Part shown: one piece after another, positions 34,284 through 44,535 of the stretch
How the letters are laid out: every line of letters begins with the position of its first letter
Numbering within the stretch: position 1 is the stretch's first letter
Assembly (NCBI RefSeq): GCF_001905885.1
Contig: NZ_LIYH01000002.1
Location: 549,591-613,590 of the forward strand
DNA length: 64,000 bases
From: Streptomyces sp. CB03234
Lineage (GTDB): Bacteria > Actinomycetota > Actinomycetes > Streptomycetales > Streptomycetaceae
Direction: 5' to 3'
The notes under the pieces: model-generated
What the model was told of the DNA's origin: nothing
The model's input: the letters and a program-made list of their open reading frames with translations, nothing else
The model's database searches: none
Translations under genes and position numbers: made by a program

Positions 34284-34517
34284 GCGTGGGATTCCGTCCG
34301 TCCGGGCCGGTAGTGCGAGGCGATCGCTCTGTCAGGCGCTATACCCGCTCTGAGGGCGGCGTCGACAAGGGGTGACGGATACGGGCACGGATCAGGCACG
34401 GCTCCACCCCCTCATGGATGACTTACGGTCAGTTCCTGGTCTCTACTCAGTCGTTACTGCTCCGCCAACGTGCGGAGGACGATCCTACGTTTGCACCCCA
34501 GGGGCGCATCAAGGGTC

Positions 34518-35207
34518 TCATGGAGCCGTGTGCGCCGGGGTGCGATCCCAGTCCGCGGGCAATTCCGGAACCGCCCAGTCCGGGTCCGGCCGCCAGTCCT
34601 CCCAGCCGTCCGCGAACGGCGCGCCCCAGGCGCGGATCACCTCGACGGCCGCCCGCCCGGCCTCCCTTACCCGCCGGGCCTGTGCGGGGCCCATCAGGCC
34701 GCTGCGCTGCGCCTGGGCGAACTCGTCCTCGTCGCGCCACAGCCAGCTGCGATCGGGGTACACCGAGATGTCCAGGAAGTGGTCCTCGGAGTCCACGCCG
34801 TCCGCCCATCGGGTGCGCGGCTCCTCCAGGTTGACGTACCAGCTGCGGAACCGCCAGCCGCGCTCCCAGAACAGCCACACCGACCACGGCTCGTCCGGCC
34901 GGGCCAGCTTCAGCACCCCGGCTCCCTCCCACCGGGTGCGTACGGTGGTGCGCGGCGCGGTGTAGCGGGTGGCGAGCGGCTCCTCGTGGACCGGGCTGCC
35001 GTCGGCGAGCACGGGCTTGACGCACTCGGTGCCCGGCGCCATCCACACGGCGAGCAGGTCGTCGGTGTCCTGGACGACGGTCACGGGCCGGCAGATGTGG
35101 ATGTGACCGCCGCCGTTGTCGCGGTAGCGCCACAGGATGCGGGCGCCCGGCGCCCAGCGCGCGCCGCCGGAGCGCGCTCCTCTCCCTGTCGTCGTCTCGG
35201 CTGTCAT
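34518..35207 (-). CDS. DUF402 family protein (nucleoside phosphatase-like fold)
   Basis: The 229-residue protein has the DUF402 core in WSVWLFWERGWRFRSWYVNL, then GVDSEDHFLDISVYPD and WRDEDEFAQAQ. These give the Asp/Glu metal sites seen in FomD and Ntdp phosphatases. Hydrolysis of a nucleotide-linked phosphate is the family expectation, with the substrate unknown. ATG 35207 is used. The 234-bp gap to the SpoIIE-phosphatase start holds no clear gene. Confidence 0.85.
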   Translation of the reverse strand: MTAETTTGRGARSGGARWAPGARILWRYRDNGGGHIHICRPVTVVQDTDDLLAVWMAPGTECVKPVLADGSPVHEEPLATRYTAPRTTVRTRWEGAGVLKLARPDEPWSVWLFWERGWRFRSWYVNLEEPRTRWADGVDSEDHFLDISVYPDRSWLWRDEDEFAQAQRSGLMGPAQARRVREAGRAAVEVIRAWGAPFADGWEDWRPDPDWAVPELPADWDRTPAHTAP

Positions 35208-35289
35208 GCGCAGATCTTAGAGGTGCGCCTTTGGCCACGCCGCGACGCAGATCACGGGCGGCGGGGCCGACGGCGTACGAAGCACCAGG

Positions 35290-36684
35290 TCAGGGGCGGG
35301 TCATCCGCAGTACGTCGAGGGCCTCGTCGAGCTGTTGGAGCGTCAGGTCACCGCGCTCCACGTACCCCGATTCGATGACGACCTCGCGGATGGTCTTGCG
35401 TTCGGCGAGGGACTTCTTGGCGACCTTCGCCGCCTCCTCGTAGCCGATGTACTTGTTGAGCGGCGTCACGACGGACGGGGAGGACTCGGCGTACTCGCGC
35501 GCCCGCTCCACGTTCGCGGTGACGCCGTCGACCGTACGGTCCGCGAGCAGGCGCGCCGCGTTCGCGAGGAGCCGGATGGACTCCAGCAGGTTCTTGGCGA
35601 TGACGGGGAGCATGACGTTCAGCTCGAAGTTCCCGGCGGCGCCGGCCGCCGCGACCGTGGCGTCGTTCCCGGTCACCTGGGCGGCGACCATCAGGACGGC
35701 CTCGGGGATCACCGGGTTGACCTTGCCGGGCATGATCGACGAGCCGGGCTGGAGGTCCGGGAGGTTGATCTCGGCCAGGCCGGTGCGGGGGCCGGACGCC
35801 ATCCAGCGCAGGTCGTTGGCGATCTTGGTGAGTGAGACCGCGATCGTACGGAGCTGTCCGGACGTCTCGACGAGCCCGTCGCGCGCGCCCTGTGCCTCGA
35901 AGTGGTCGCGGGCCTCGGTGAGCGGCAGTCCGGTGGCGCGGGCGACCTCGGCGATGACGGCGGCGGAGAAGCCGGGCGGGGTGTTGATGCCGGTGCCGAC
36001 CGCCGTACCGCCGAGCGGCAGTTCGGCGAGGCGCGGCAGCGAGGCGTGCAGCCGTTCGACCCCGTACCGGATCTGTGCGGCGTAGCCGCCGAACTCCTGG
36101 CCGAGCGTGACCGGGGTCGCGTCCATCAGGTGGGTACGGCCGGACTTGACGACGTCCGCGAATTCGGCTGATTTCCGCCCCAGGGCGGTGGCCAGGTGTT
36201 CGAGGGCCGGGACGAGATCGTGGGTGACGGCGGCCGTGGCGGCGATGTGGATGGAGGAGGGGAAGACGTCGTTGGACGACTGGGACGCGTTGACGTGGTC
36301 GTTGGGGTGGACGTCGCGGCCGAGGCGCTCGCCGGCCAGCGTGGCGAGGACCTCGTTGGTGTTCATGTTGGAGGAGGTCCCGGAGCCGGTCTGGAAGACG
36401 TCGACGGGGAAGTGCTCGTCCCATCGGCCTTCGGCGACCTCGGCGGCGGCCTCCTGGATGGCGCCGGCGATGTCCTTGTCGAGGACGCCGAGCTCCGCGT
36501 TGACCTTCGCGGCGGCGGCCTTGATCCGGGCCAGCGCCTCGATGTGGGCGCGCTCCAGGCGCTGTCCGGAGATGGGGAAGTTCTCCACCGCCCGCTGGGT
36601 CTGGGCCCGCCATTTGGCGTGGGCGGGGACGCGCACCTCTCCCATGGAGTCGTGCTCGACCCGGTAGTCCGGCACATCCGTCAT
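35290..36684 (-). CDS. fumC: Class II fumarate hydratase
   Basis: The 464-residue homotetrameric, iron-independent fumarase has [30 protein letters not shown] and the lyase signature [11 protein letters not shown], which carries the catalytic Ser. It interconverts fumarate and malate in the TCA cycle. ATG 36684 has AGGAGG just upstream. A second, class I iron-sulfur fumarase is encoded 1.7 kb away on the same strand. Confidence 0.96.
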   Translation of the reverse strand: MTDVPDYRVEHDSMGEVRVPAHAKWRAQTQRAVENFPISGQRLERAHIEALARIKAAAAKVNAELGVLDKDIAGAIQEAAAEVAEGRWDEHFPVDVFQTGSGTSSNMNTNEVLATLAGERLGRDVHPNDHVNASQSSNDVFPSSIHIAATAAVTHDLVPALEHLATALGRKSAEFADVVKSGRTHLMDATPVTLGQEFGGYAAQIRYGVERLHASLPRLAELPLGGTAVGTGINTPPGFSAAVIAEVARATGLPLTEARDHFEAQGARDGLVETSGQLRTIAVSLTKIANDLRWMASGPRTGLAEINLPDLQPGSSIMPGKVNPVIPEAVLMVAAQVTGNDATVAAAGAAGNFELNVMLPVIAKNLLESIRLLANAARLLADRTVDGVTANVERAREYAESSPSVVTPLNKYIGYEEAAKVAKKSLAERKTIREVVIESGYVERGDLTLQQLDEALDVLRMTRP

Positions 36685-36788
36685 GGTTCAACCTCCTGCA
36701 AAAGTTGAGCACTTGTCTTGTTCTGCGTATTCCCAGACCCCGTACCGGCCAGTAAAAACCGTGGGTAACCCCACTTCCAGGAGGCGCA

Positions 36789-38318
36789 ATGACGCGCACC
36801 GGTACCAGAGCCGGGTTCGGACTCCGATGTACGGTCGCGGCCGTGGCCGCGCTCGCCACCGTGCTCGGCGGGACGACCGCCGCCACCGCCGCCGACACGC
36901 CGCGTGCCGGCACCGCATCCGTACCACTCCCGCCCGAGCTGGAGGCCATCCGCGCCGCCGAGGCCACCAAGCTGTACGGTTCTCCCGCCGAACGGCCGCT
37001 CGCCGAGCGAAAGACCGGCCTGATATCGCTGGGCGACAGCGAGATCTCGGGCGAGGGCGTCGGCACGTACGAGCCGCCGACCAACGGCCCCGACAACTGG
37101 TGCCACCGCTCGCCCGAGGCCGCCATCCACCGCACCGGCATCCCCGCCGACGTCACCTTCAACGTCTCCTGCTCCGGCGCGGCCACGCCGAACATCCGCA
37201 TCGGCGGCAGCAAGCAGTACGCCGACGAGCTCGTCCAGAGCGACAATCTCGCCATCAAGGCGCGGAACACCCGCATCAAGATGGTGCTGCTGGTGGCCGG
37301 CGCCAACGACGACCTGCAGTTCGGCCCGGTGATGACCGACTGCGTCACCCGCTACCTCACCCTCCAGGGCCCGTGCGAGCCCAAGTACGCGCCGGGCTGG
37401 CAGGCCCGCGTCGACGCCCTCGTACCCAAGGTCGAGCAGACCGTCCGCGACCTGCGCACCGTGATGCGCGACGCCGGGTACGCCGACGGCGACTACAAGC
37501 TCGTCGTCATGGGCTACCCGAGCCCCATCGGCCCCGACTTCCACGACAACCCCAACTTCCCCGGCAAGCTCGCCTGCGGCGGCCTCGGGTACGACTCCGA
37601 CACCGTCTGGGGCCGCAACACCGCCGTACCCGCCTTCGAACGCGGCATGCGGCGCGCGGCGGCCAACACCGGGGCCGTGTACCTCGACAACTCCCGGCTC
37701 TTCCACGGGCACGAGGTCTGCATGGAGGACACCTGGGCGCGCGGCCTCTACATCGACCTGTCCAAGCCAGGCCTGCCGGACGAGAACTCCGTACGGCAGT
37801 CCTTCCACCCCAACGCGGCGGGCCACGCGGCCTTCGCCTCCTGCCTGACCCAGCTGTACAACGCGGGCGCGCGTGAGGCCAGTTGCGCCGACCCCGCGTC
37901 GACGGGCAGGCCGGTGCTGCTGCCGGGGGCGTGGGACGACATGTTCAAGCCACTGCGGGGCGAGGCCACCGGCACCTGCGTGGACGTCACCGGCGCGGTC
38001 ACGCGCAACGGCACGGCGGTCGGCGGCTGGGACTGCCACCAGGGGCGGAACCAGGACTGGTGGTACGACCCGGCGCGCGGGTCCCTCCACACGGCGCTGA
38101 CCCACGACCGGTGCCTGGACGTGCCAGGCGCCGCCTACCAGGCGGGCAAGGCCCTGGTCCTGTGGAACTGCTCGGGCGCGGCCAACCAGAAGTTCGTCCG
38201 CCAGGGCGCGACGCTGCGCCCGGCGGCGGCGACGTCCCTGTGCGTCACCCTCGCGGCGGCCAAGGACCCGCTGCGGCTCCAGACGTGCGACGGGACGGCG
38301 AAGCAGCGGTTCGCCTGA
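36789..38318 (+). CDS. Secreted SGNH hydrolase with C-terminal ricin-type lectin domain
   Basis: The 509-residue protein has a signal peptide ending near TAATAAD. An SGNH/GDSL-like esterase domain follows, with SLGDSEISGEG (the nucleophile block here is GDSE), GANDD, and a late SFHPNAAGHAAF carrying the Asp/His block as H-P-N. A ricin B-type beta-trefoil occupies the last 130 residues (GTCVDVTGAVTRNGTAV and DRCLDVPG repeats with QDWWY/QKF). It is expected to be a secreted esterase targeted to carbohydrate. The AGGAGG ribosome site precedes ATG 36789. Confidence 0.88.
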   Translation: MTRTGTRAGFGLRCTVAAVAALATVLGGTTAATAADTPRAGTASVPLPPELEAIRAAEATKLYGSPAERPLAERKTGLISLGDSEISGEGVGTYEPPTNGPDNWCHRSPEAAIHRTGIPADVTFNVSCSGAATPNIRIGGSKQYADELVQSDNLAIKARNTRIKMVLLVAGANDDLQFGPVMTDCVTRYLTLQGPCEPKYAPGWQARVDALVPKVEQTVRDLRTVMRDAGYADGDYKLVVMGYPSPIGPDFHDNPNFPGKLACGGLGYDSDTVWGRNTAVPAFERGMRRAAANTGAVYLDNSRLFHGHEVCMEDTWARGLYIDLSKPGLPDENSVRQSFHPNAAGHAAFASCLTQLYNAGAREASCADPASTGRPVLLPGAWDDMFKPLRGEATGTCVDVTGAVTRNGTAVGGWDCHQGRNQDWWYDPARGSLHTALTHDRCLDVPGAAYQAGKALVLWNCSGAANQKFVRQGATLRPAAATSLCVTLAAAKDPLRLQTCDGTAKQRFA

Positions 38319-38326
38319 TGCACGCG

Positions 38327-38360
38327 CGGGCCCGGCCACCGTGAGGGGTGACCGGGCCCG
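38327..38360. terminator. Bidirectional hairpin, 14-bp stem with one mismatch
   Basis: CGGGCCCGGCCACC pairs with GGTGACCGGGCCCG between the convergent SGNH hydrolase and class I fumarase genes. Confidence 0.8.
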
Positions 38361-38376
38361 TACGCGTCCGGCGTGG

Positions 38377-40032
38377 TCAGGAACGCACCGGGATCGAGGT
38401 GAACGTCGGCGCCGGGGCCGGGTCCTGGAAGAAGTCGTTGCCCTTGTCGTCCACGACGATGAACGCCGGGAAGTCCTCGACCTCGATCTTCCAGACCGCC
38501 TCCATGCCGAGCTCCTCGTACTCGACGACCTCGACCTTCTTGATGCAGTCCTGCGCGAGGCGGGCCGCCGGGCCGCCGATCGAGCCCAGGTAGAAGCCGC
38601 CGTGCGCGTGGCACGCGTCCGTGACCTGCTTGGAGCGGTTGCCCTTGGCCAGCATGACCTTGGAGCCGCCCGCCGCCTGGAACTGCTCGACGTAGGAGTC
38701 CATGCGCCCGGCCGTCGTCGGGCCGAAGGAGCCGGAGGCGTACCCCTCGGGCGTCTTCGCCGGACCGGCGTAGTACACCGGGTGGTCCTTCAGGTACTGC
38801 GGCATCTCCTCGCCCGCGTCCAGCCGCTCCTTGATCTTGGCGTGCGCGATGTCACGCGCCACGACGAGGGGGCCGGTCAGCGACAGCCGGGTCTTGACCG
38901 GGTACTTGGTCAGCTCGGCGAGGATGTCGTCCATCGGCTGGTTGAGGTCGATCCTGACGACGTCGCCGTCCTGCTCCAGGTGCTCGTCCGTCGTGTCGGG
39001 CAGGAAGCGCGCCGGGTCCGTCTCCAGCTGCTCCAGGAAGACGCCCTCGGCGGTGATCTTCGCGACGGCCTGGCGGTCGGCCGAGCAGGAGACGGCGATG
39101 GCGACCGGGCAGGACGCGCCGTGCCGGGGGAGGCGGACCACGCGTACGTCGTGGCAGAAGTACTTGCCGCCGAACTGCGCGCCGATGCCGATCTTCTGCG
39201 TCAGCTCGAAGACCTTCTCCTCCAGCTCCTTGTCCCGGAAGCCGTGGCCCAGGATCGAGCCCTCTTCCGGCAGTTCGTCCAGGTAGTGCGCGGAGGCGTA
39301 CTTGGCCGTCTTCAGTGCGTACTCGGCGGATGTGCCGCCGACGACGATCGCGAGGTGGTACGGCGGGCAGGCGGCGGTGCCCAGGGAGCGGATCTTCTGC
39401 TCCAGGAACGTCATCATGGAGGCCTCGTTGAGGACCGCCTTGGTCTCCTGGTAGAGGAACGACTTGTTGGCCGAGCCGCCGCCCTTCGCCATGAACAGGA
39501 ACTTGTACGCGCCGCCGTCGGTCGCGTACAGCTCGATCTGGGCGGGGAGGTTGGAGCCGGTGTTCTTCTCCTCCCACATGGTGAGCGGAGCCATCTGCGA
39601 GTAGCGCAGGTTGAGGTTCTTGTACGCGTCGTAGATGCCGCGCGACAGGGCCTTCTCGTCCTCACCTTCGGTGAGGACGTTCTGCCCGCGCTTGCCCATG
39701 ACGATCGCCGTGCCGGTGTCCTGGCACATGGGCAGGACGCCGGCGGCCGCGATGTTGGCGTTCTTGAGGAGGTCGAGCGCGACGAACTTGTCGTTGGCCG
39801 ACGCCTCCGGGTCGTCGATGATCTTGCGCAGCTGCGCGAGGTGCGCCGGGCGGAGGTAGTGCTGGATGTCGTGGATCGCCTCTTCGGCGAGCTTGCGCAG
39901 CGCCTCGGGCTCGACCTTGAGGAACGTACGGCCGTCGGCCTCGAAGGTGGAGACACCCTCGGCGGTCACCAGGCGGTAGGGCGTGGTGTCCTCTCCCAGC
40001 GGGAGCAGATCGGAGTACGCAAACTCTGGCAT
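38377..40032 (-). CDS. Class I fumarate hydratase, iron-sulfur type
   Basis: The 551-residue protein is a single-chain class I fumarase with fused alpha and beta domains. The cluster-binding Cys are expected in [19 protein letters not shown] and VSCSADRQA. The beta domain shows [12 protein letters not shown] and [12 protein letters not shown]. It catalyses the same fumarate/malate step as FumC but is oxygen-sensitive. I prefer ATG 40032 over ATG 40041, because GAGGA is correctly spaced only for the former. Having both classes close together suggests redundancy under iron or oxidative stress. Confidence 0.93.
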   Translation of the reverse strand: MPEFAYSDLLPLGEDTTPYRLVTAEGVSTFEADGRTFLKVEPEALRKLAEEAIHDIQHYLRPAHLAQLRKIIDDPEASANDKFVALDLLKNANIAAAGVLPMCQDTGTAIVMGKRGQNVLTEGEDEKALSRGIYDAYKNLNLRYSQMAPLTMWEEKNTGSNLPAQIELYATDGGAYKFLFMAKGGGSANKSFLYQETKAVLNEASMMTFLEQKIRSLGTAACPPYHLAIVVGGTSAEYALKTAKYASAHYLDELPEEGSILGHGFRDKELEEKVFELTQKIGIGAQFGGKYFCHDVRVVRLPRHGASCPVAIAVSCSADRQAVAKITAEGVFLEQLETDPARFLPDTTDEHLEQDGDVVRIDLNQPMDDILAELTKYPVKTRLSLTGPLVVARDIAHAKIKERLDAGEEMPQYLKDHPVYYAGPAKTPEGYASGSFGPTTAGRMDSYVEQFQAAGGSKVMLAKGNRSKQVTDACHAHGGFYLGSIGGPAARLAQDCIKKVEVVEYEELGMEAVWKIEVEDFPAFIVVDDKGNDFFQDPAPAPTFTSIPVRS

Positions 40033-40211
40033 TACGGCCATTCCTCACTCGGCAGACAGCGGCGCGGCCTCCATTGGCAGCGCGTCCACAAGCGTAGAGC
40101 GCCCCGAGCCGCCCGAACCTGTGAGGTAAGGCTCAGTTGCCGGGGCCGATTGCGCCGGTTCGTCGCCTCGACCCCTAGTCGCGATGTATCGCGTTTCGCT
40201 AGGCTGGGATC

Positions 40212-40898
40212 GTGGACCTCGAAAAGCAGCCCCAGAAGTCGGCCGTGCCGGCCGAACCCGCCGCCGAGCCGACGATCCGGGCCTCGGACGCCGACCGGGA
40301 CCGGATCGCAGACATCCTCCGGGACGCCCTGGCCGAGGGCCGGATCGACGCGGAGGAGCACGGGGAGCGCATCGACGCCGTCTATCGCGCCAAGACGGTC
40401 GGCGAGCTGGAACCCCTCGTACAGGACCTGCCCGCCGCGCGCGGCCCGCACCGGGAACCGTCGCCGCGGCAGGCGTACGCGTACGGTCCCGAGGACGCCG
40501 CCGGCATGGCCCCGGCCGACAAGCTGATCGCCGTCTTCTCCAGCACCACGCGCAAGGGCCGCTGGCGCGTCGGGCGGCGGACCAACGCGTTCTCCCTCTT
40601 CGGCAGCGTCGAGATCGACCTCACGGAGGCGATCTTCACGCAGCGTCTGACCACGATCAACGCCGCCTCGGTGTTCGGCAATGTCGAGGTCCGCGTCCCC
40701 GAGAACATCACGCTGCGGGGCGGCGGCACCGGCGTCTTCGGCAACTTCGAGGTGGACACCCTGGAGGCGACCGACCCCGAGGCGCCGGTCGTCGTCATCA
40801 ACGGATACGCGGTCTTCGGCAACGTCGAGGCACGGCCGAAGCGCGGCAGGTTCATCGCCGACCTGCACGCCAAAGCCCGTAAGCACATGGGGCATTGA
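40212..40898 (+). CDS. DUF1707 protein with LiaF-like C-terminal domain
   Basis: The 228-residue protein starts with a DUF1707/SHOCT-like motif (RASDADRDRIADILRDALAE, then GRIDAEEHGERIDAVYRAK). It ends in a beta-solenoid-like domain of SLFGSVEIDL, SVFGNVEVRVPE and AVFGNVEARP repeats, resembling the LiaF/DUF2154 cell-wall-stress domain. No membrane segment is evident between them, unlike many DUF1707 proteins. The role is unknown. It is divergent from the class I fumarase gene. Confidence 0.87.
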   Translation: MDLEKQPQKSAVPAEPAAEPTIRASDADRDRIADILRDALAEGRIDAEEHGERIDAVYRAKTVGELEPLVQDLPAARGPHREPSPRQAYAYGPEDAAGMAPADKLIAVFSSTTRKGRWRVGRRTNAFSLFGSVEIDLTEAIFTQRLTTINAASVFGNVEVRVPENITLRGGGTGVFGNFEVDTLEATDPEAPVVVINGYAVFGNVEARPKRGRFIADLHAKARKHMGH

Positions 40899-41033
40899 CG
40901 AGCCACGGCCGGTTCGGGCCGCCCGGAATCCCACACGCCGGAACGGACTGCCACGCAGTGCATAGGCGCGCGCACAGCGGGTAGGGCTTGCTGCATCGTC
41001 TCTCGCTCGCGAAGCCGTCGTCAGGAGTAGACC

Positions 41034-41408
41034 GTGCTGCAACTGCCGCATCAGCCCCTCCAGGTCGCCGCCGTCCCCTCCCAGCGCCTTCCGGCGAGGG
41101 ATGACCAGGCCGGTCCGTGGCACACGGAGGCGGTGTGCCGCCGGGACGAAGCAGGCCTGTTCTTCGCCCCGTCCAAGGAGCCCACGGCCGCCCGGCTGGC
41201 GCGCGAGGAGGCCGCGAAGCGGGTCTGCGCCCGCTGCCCGGTCATGGTCGAGTGCCGCGAGCACGCGCTGCTCCAGCCCGAACCGTACGGCGTGTGGGGC
41301 GGCCTGACGGCGGCCGAGCGGCGCGTCGTACTGGCCCGGCGCAGGCGGCGCGAGGTGGAACTGAAGAAGGCCGCCTCGACGGGCCCCCAGATCGCCGCCG
41401 CGGGCTGA
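41034..41408 (+). CDS. WhiB-family iron-sulfur transcription factor
   Basis: The 124-residue protein has the four WhiB cysteines (C35, C65, C68, C74; CARCPVMVEC) for a [4Fe-4S] cluster. The GVWGGLT turn and a basic Arg-rich C-terminus (LARRRRREVELKK) for DNA or sigma-factor interaction follow. WhiB proteins in Streptomyces bind the principal sigma factor and control development or redox responses. By remembered neighbour order next to glpX and the fumarases it may correspond to S. coelicolor wblI; this is not verified. Confidence 0.93.
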   Translation: MLQLPHQPLQVAAVPSQRLPARDDQAGPWHTEAVCRRDEAGLFFAPSKEPTAARLAREEAAKRVCARCPVMVECREHALLQPEPYGVWGGLTAAERRVVLARRRRREVELKKAASTGPQIAAAG

Positions 41409-41858
41409 GCCCCTCGGCCACCCCTCCGGGTCGGCCCCCGCCCCCGCATGGCCGCGGCCGGTTACGGACGGCACCGGGCTCCGGCAGGGCGTGGCCCGTG
41501 CGCAGGCAGGACGCGCCTTGTGCGCCGGCGGGACGCGCGGCGCATACGGGGGTGCCTCGCGGGCCGTGCACCGCCGGCAAGGTATGCGGCCCTGTGCGTC
41601 GGCAGAGCGTGCCGGCACCGGCATCGCCCACGACACGCCTCGCTGCCCTGCCGTCGGTACGGCACCCGTAAGGGCGGTACTGGCGGCACCGGCTACGCGG
41701 CGCCGGAGCCCGTGGCAAGGCCGCCGCACCGGCACTCCGCGCCGGACCGGGCCTGGTACCCGCGCCACGGACCCGGCCCCCGGCACCCGGCCGCGACGGG
41801 ACGTGGGGCCCGTCCGGCACCTGGGCTCCGGTCACGGCCGCAGGCGCGGGCATGCGAG
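41409..41858. other. Gene-free 450-bp interval
   Basis: The interval between the WhiB gene and the glpX terminator is very G+C-rich, with many short CGGC/GCGT-type repeats and open frames on all strands. No frame shows a plausible start, domain or composition. I see no clear RNA structure or mobile element. Confidence 0.5.
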
Positions 41859-41892
41859 AGGGGCGCTCCCCACCGCACATGGGGGCGCCCCT
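41859..41892 (-). terminator. Hairpin after glpX
   Basis: AGGGGCGCTCCCC pairs with GGGGGCGCCCCT, with one bulged base and a 9-nt loop, 28 bp beyond the glpX stop on the minus strand. Confidence 0.75.
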
Positions 41893-41919
41893 TCTTCGTA
41901 TCCGTACCGCCGCGCTCGG

Positions 41920-42951
41920 CTACTTCGCGCGGTCGAAGTCGATCTGGCTGTACGCGCGCAGCTTCGACAGCCGGTGCGTCGAGTCGATCTGCCGGATCGT
42001 GCCCGACTTCGAGCGCATGACCAGCGACGAGGTCGTCGCCGTCTCCGCGCGGTAGCGGACGCCGCGCAGCAGCTCGCCGTCCGTGATGCCGGTCGCGACG
42101 AAGAACACGTTGTCCCCGCTGACCAGGTCGTTCGTGGACAGGACACGGTCCAGGTCGTGACCCGCGTCGAGCGCCCGCTGCCGCTCCTCGTCGTCCTTGG
42201 GCCACAGCTTGCCCTGGATGACACCGCCCAGGCACTTGATCGCGCAGGCGCTGATGATGCCCTCGGGCGTACCGCCGATGCCCATCAGCAGGTCCACGCC
42301 CGTGCCCTCGCGCACCGCCATGATCGAACCGGCCACGTCGCCGTCCGAGATGAACTTGATGCGCGCGCCCGTCTCGCGGATCTCCTTGACGATGCCCTCG
42401 TGGCGCGGGCGGTCCAGGATGACGACGGTGACGTCCTCGGGAGAGGAGTGCTTCGCCTTGGCGACGCGGCGGATGTTCACGGACACCGGGGCGTTGATGT
42501 CGACGTAGTCCGCGGCCTCCGGGCCGGTGACCAGCTTGTCCATGTAGAACACCGCCGACGGGTCGAACATGGAGCCGCGGTCGGCGGCCGCCAGCACGGC
42601 GATCGCGTTCGGCATGCCCTTCGCGGTGAGCGTGGTGCCGTCGATCGGGTCCACGGCGATGTCGCACTCGGCGCCGGTGCCGTCGCCGACCCGCTCGCCG
42701 TTGAACAGCATCGGGGCCTCGTCCTTCTCGCCCTCGCCGATGACGACCACGCCGTTCATCGACACGGTGGAGACGAGGGTCCGCATGGCCCGTACCGCCG
42801 CGCCGTCGGCGCCGTTCTTGTCGCCACGGCCGACCCAGCGGCCGGCGGCCATGGCGGCGGCCTCGGTGACCCGGACCAGCTCGAGGGCCAGGTTGCGGTC
42901 GGGAGCCTCGGGCGAGACCTCGAGCTCGGACGGCAGATGATTGTCGGTCAT
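41920..42951 (-). CDS. glpX: Class II fructose-1,6-bisphosphatase
   Basis: The 343-residue protein has the GlpX metal and substrate motifs [30 protein letters not shown] and [17 protein letters not shown]. It hydrolyses fructose-1,6-bisphosphate to fructose-6-phosphate in gluconeogenesis and is the main FBPase type in actinobacteria. ATG 42951 follows GAAAGGTGCG. The opposite-strand DUF4245 gene starts 128 bp away, so the gap holds divergent promoters. Confidence 0.96.
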   Translation of the reverse strand: MTDNHLPSELEVSPEAPDRNLALELVRVTEAAAMAAGRWVGRGDKNGADGAAVRAMRTLVSTVSMNGVVVIGEGEKDEAPMLFNGERVGDGTGAECDIAVDPIDGTTLTAKGMPNAIAVLAAADRGSMFDPSAVFYMDKLVTGPEAADYVDINAPVSVNIRRVAKAKHSSPEDVTVVILDRPRHEGIVKEIRETGARIKFISDGDVAGSIMAVREGTGVDLLMGIGGTPEGIISACAIKCLGGVIQGKLWPKDDEERQRALDAGHDLDRVLSTNDLVSGDNVFFVATGITDGELLRGVRYRAETATTSSLVMRSKSGTIRQIDSTHRLSKLRAYSQIDFDRAK

Positions 42952-43078
42952 CGGAACGCACCTTTCTGTACGGCGACGGCCGCAAGTGAAGAGGGTGCTG
43001 CGACTCTATCGGTAGGTCGACATATTGAGCAGAGGGGCCCACGTATGAGCAGGCCACGCTGATGCGACCATAGGGGGC

Positions 43079-43606
43079 GTGGCAGGTATGCGTGGCAAGC
43101 AGACAGTGCGCGGGATGTTCCAGTCGATGGCGGTCATCTGCGCGGCGGCGGGCGTGATCTATCTCTTCGTCCCGCACGACGACAAGGCGGACCCGATCAA
43201 GCCGGTCGACTACCGGGTCGAGCTGGTGACGGCACAGCGTGCCGCGCCGTACCCGGTCATGGCGCCCGAGGGACTGGCGAAGGGCTGGACGCCCACCTCG
43301 GTGGAGTACGACCGCCAGGACGACGACGCCTGGCACCTCGGGTTCCTGACCCCGGACCGGCAGTACGTGGCGGTGGAGCAGTCGACGGCGGTGCCGGAGA
43401 AGTACGTCCCCAAGGTCACCCACCAGGCGTCGGACACGGGCCGGACGCTGCAGCTGGCGGGGAAGACCTGGCAGCGCTGGGAGGGGCCGAAGTACGACGC
43501 GCTGGTGCTGCACGAGAAGGGCGTCACGACGGTCGTGACCGGTACGGCGACGCAGGAGCAGCTCGCGCGGATGGTGACGGCGCTCCGGCCGGCCAAGCAG
43601 GCCTGA
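43079..43606 (+). CDS. DUF4245 membrane-anchored protein
   Basis: The 175-residue protein has one N-terminal membrane segment (GMFQSMAVICAAAGVIYLFV). Its extracytoplasmic domain has PEGLAKGWTPTSVEYD, LGFLTPDRQYVAVEQS and a late GTATQEQLARMVTALRP, matching DUF4245. Function is unknown; glpX adjacency is frequent in actinobacteria. GTG 43079 or ATG 43088 may start. The 22-bp repeat array begins just after the stop. Confidence 0.87.
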   Translation: MAGMRGKQTVRGMFQSMAVICAAAGVIYLFVPHDDKADPIKPVDYRVELVTAQRAAPYPVMAPEGLAKGWTPTSVEYDRQDDDAWHLGFLTPDRQYVAVEQSTAVPEKYVPKVTHQASDTGRTLQLAGKTWQRWEGPKYDALVLHEKGVTTVVTGTATQEQLARMVTALRPAKQA

Positions 43607-43623
43607 CGCCCCCGTCCGGCGGG

Positions 43624-43770
43624 ACGGCGGCGGCCCGACGGGACAGGGCGGCGGCCCAACGGCGCAAGGTGCGGCGGCCTGACGGGACAAGGCGCGGCGG
43701 CCTGACGGAACATGACGGCGCGGCCCGACGGGACAGGGCGGCGGCCCGACGGCACAAGGCGGCGGCCCCG
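43624..43770 (+). repeat. Six to seven imperfect copies of a 22-bp tandem repeat
   Basis: Units of the form GCGGCGGCCTGACGGGACAA run from the DUF4245 stop into the left arm of the following terminator. Copies differ at three to five positions, so the array is not freshly expanded. It makes no plausible peptide. Confidence 0.75.
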
Positions 43771-43800
43771 GGCACCAGGGGGATGGTGCTCGGGGCCGCC
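43761..43800. terminator. Bidirectional 16-bp hairpin, one mismatch
   Basis: GGCGGCCCCGGGCACC pairs with GGTGCTCGGGGCCGCC between the convergent DUF4245 and nitroreductase genes. The 22-bp repeat unit merges into its left arm. Confidence 0.82.
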
Positions 43801-43817
43801 GGTCGTTTCGGCGCGGG

Positions 43818-44408
43818 TCAGACGGTCGTGACGACCTCGTCGTACGCCGGCCGCGGGCTGCGCTGGTACGACGCGTCCTCGCCCGGCTTGCCGATGTTGA
43901 CGATCATCAGCGGGGTGTGGTCGTCGTCGAGGAATTCCTTCTGTACGCCCGCGAAGTCGAAGCCCGTCATGGGGCCGGCGGCGAGGCCGGCGGCGCGGAC
44001 GCCCACGATGAAGTACGCGGCCTGGAGCGCGGCGTTCAGAGCGGCGGCCTGCTCGCGGACCGGGCGCTCGGCGAAGAACACGTCCTTGGCCTGCGGGAAG
44101 TGCGGGAACAGCTTCGGAAGGTCCTCGTGGAACTCGTTGTCGGCGGCCAGGATCGCGACCAGCGGAGCCGACGCGGTCTTGGCCCGGTTGCCCTCCGCCA
44201 TGTGCGGGATCAGGCGCTCACGGGCCTCCGCGGAGCGGACCAGGACGATGCGCAGCGGCGACTGGTTGAAGGCGGTCGGCCCGTACTTGACCAGGTCGTG
44301 GATCGCCTGGACCTGCTCCTCGGTGACCGGCTCGTCGGTGAAGGTGTTCGCGGTGCGGGCCTCACGGAAGAGGAGGTCCTGGGCGGCGGGGTCAAGAACG
44401 AGGGACAT
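43818..44408 (-). CDS. Nitroreductase-family oxidoreductase (RutE/malonic semialdehyde reductase-like)
   Basis: The 196-residue FMN-binding protein has LFREARTANTFTDEPVTEEQ at the N-terminus, then KYGPTAFNQSPLRIVLVRS and PMTGFDFAGVQKEFL. These match RutE-type malonic semialdehyde reductases of the nitroreductase superfamily. It would use NAD(P)H to reduce a small aldehyde or quinone-like substrate. ATG 44408 preceded by GAAAGGC is preferred over the frame start 24 bp upstream. It appears to be a single-gene unit. Confidence 0.87.
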   Translation of the reverse strand: MSLVLDPAAQDLLFREARTANTFTDEPVTEEQVQAIHDLVKYGPTAFNQSPLRIVLVRSAEARERLIPHMAEGNRAKTASAPLVAILAADNEFHEDLPKLFPHFPQAKDVFFAERPVREQAAALNAALQAAYFIVGVRAAGLAAGPMTGFDFAGVQKEFLDDDHTPLMIVNIGKPGEDASYQRSPRPAYDEVVTTV

Positions 44409-44535
44409 GCTGCGTGCCTTTCGAAGGTGCAAAGGATCAAGCGATGTGCTCCACCGTACGCCCGAGATAGGTTAAGTTTCAACTAAACCGGGCGCGCGCA
44501 ACCCGTGAGTCCCCTCACACGCCGATTCCGGAGGC

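Noticed and set aside
41242..41880. Minus-strand open frame between the WhiB gene and glpX
   Set aside because: No ribosome site or domain, Arg/Pro/Gly/Ala-rich, and it overlaps both the WhiB gene and the glpX terminator.
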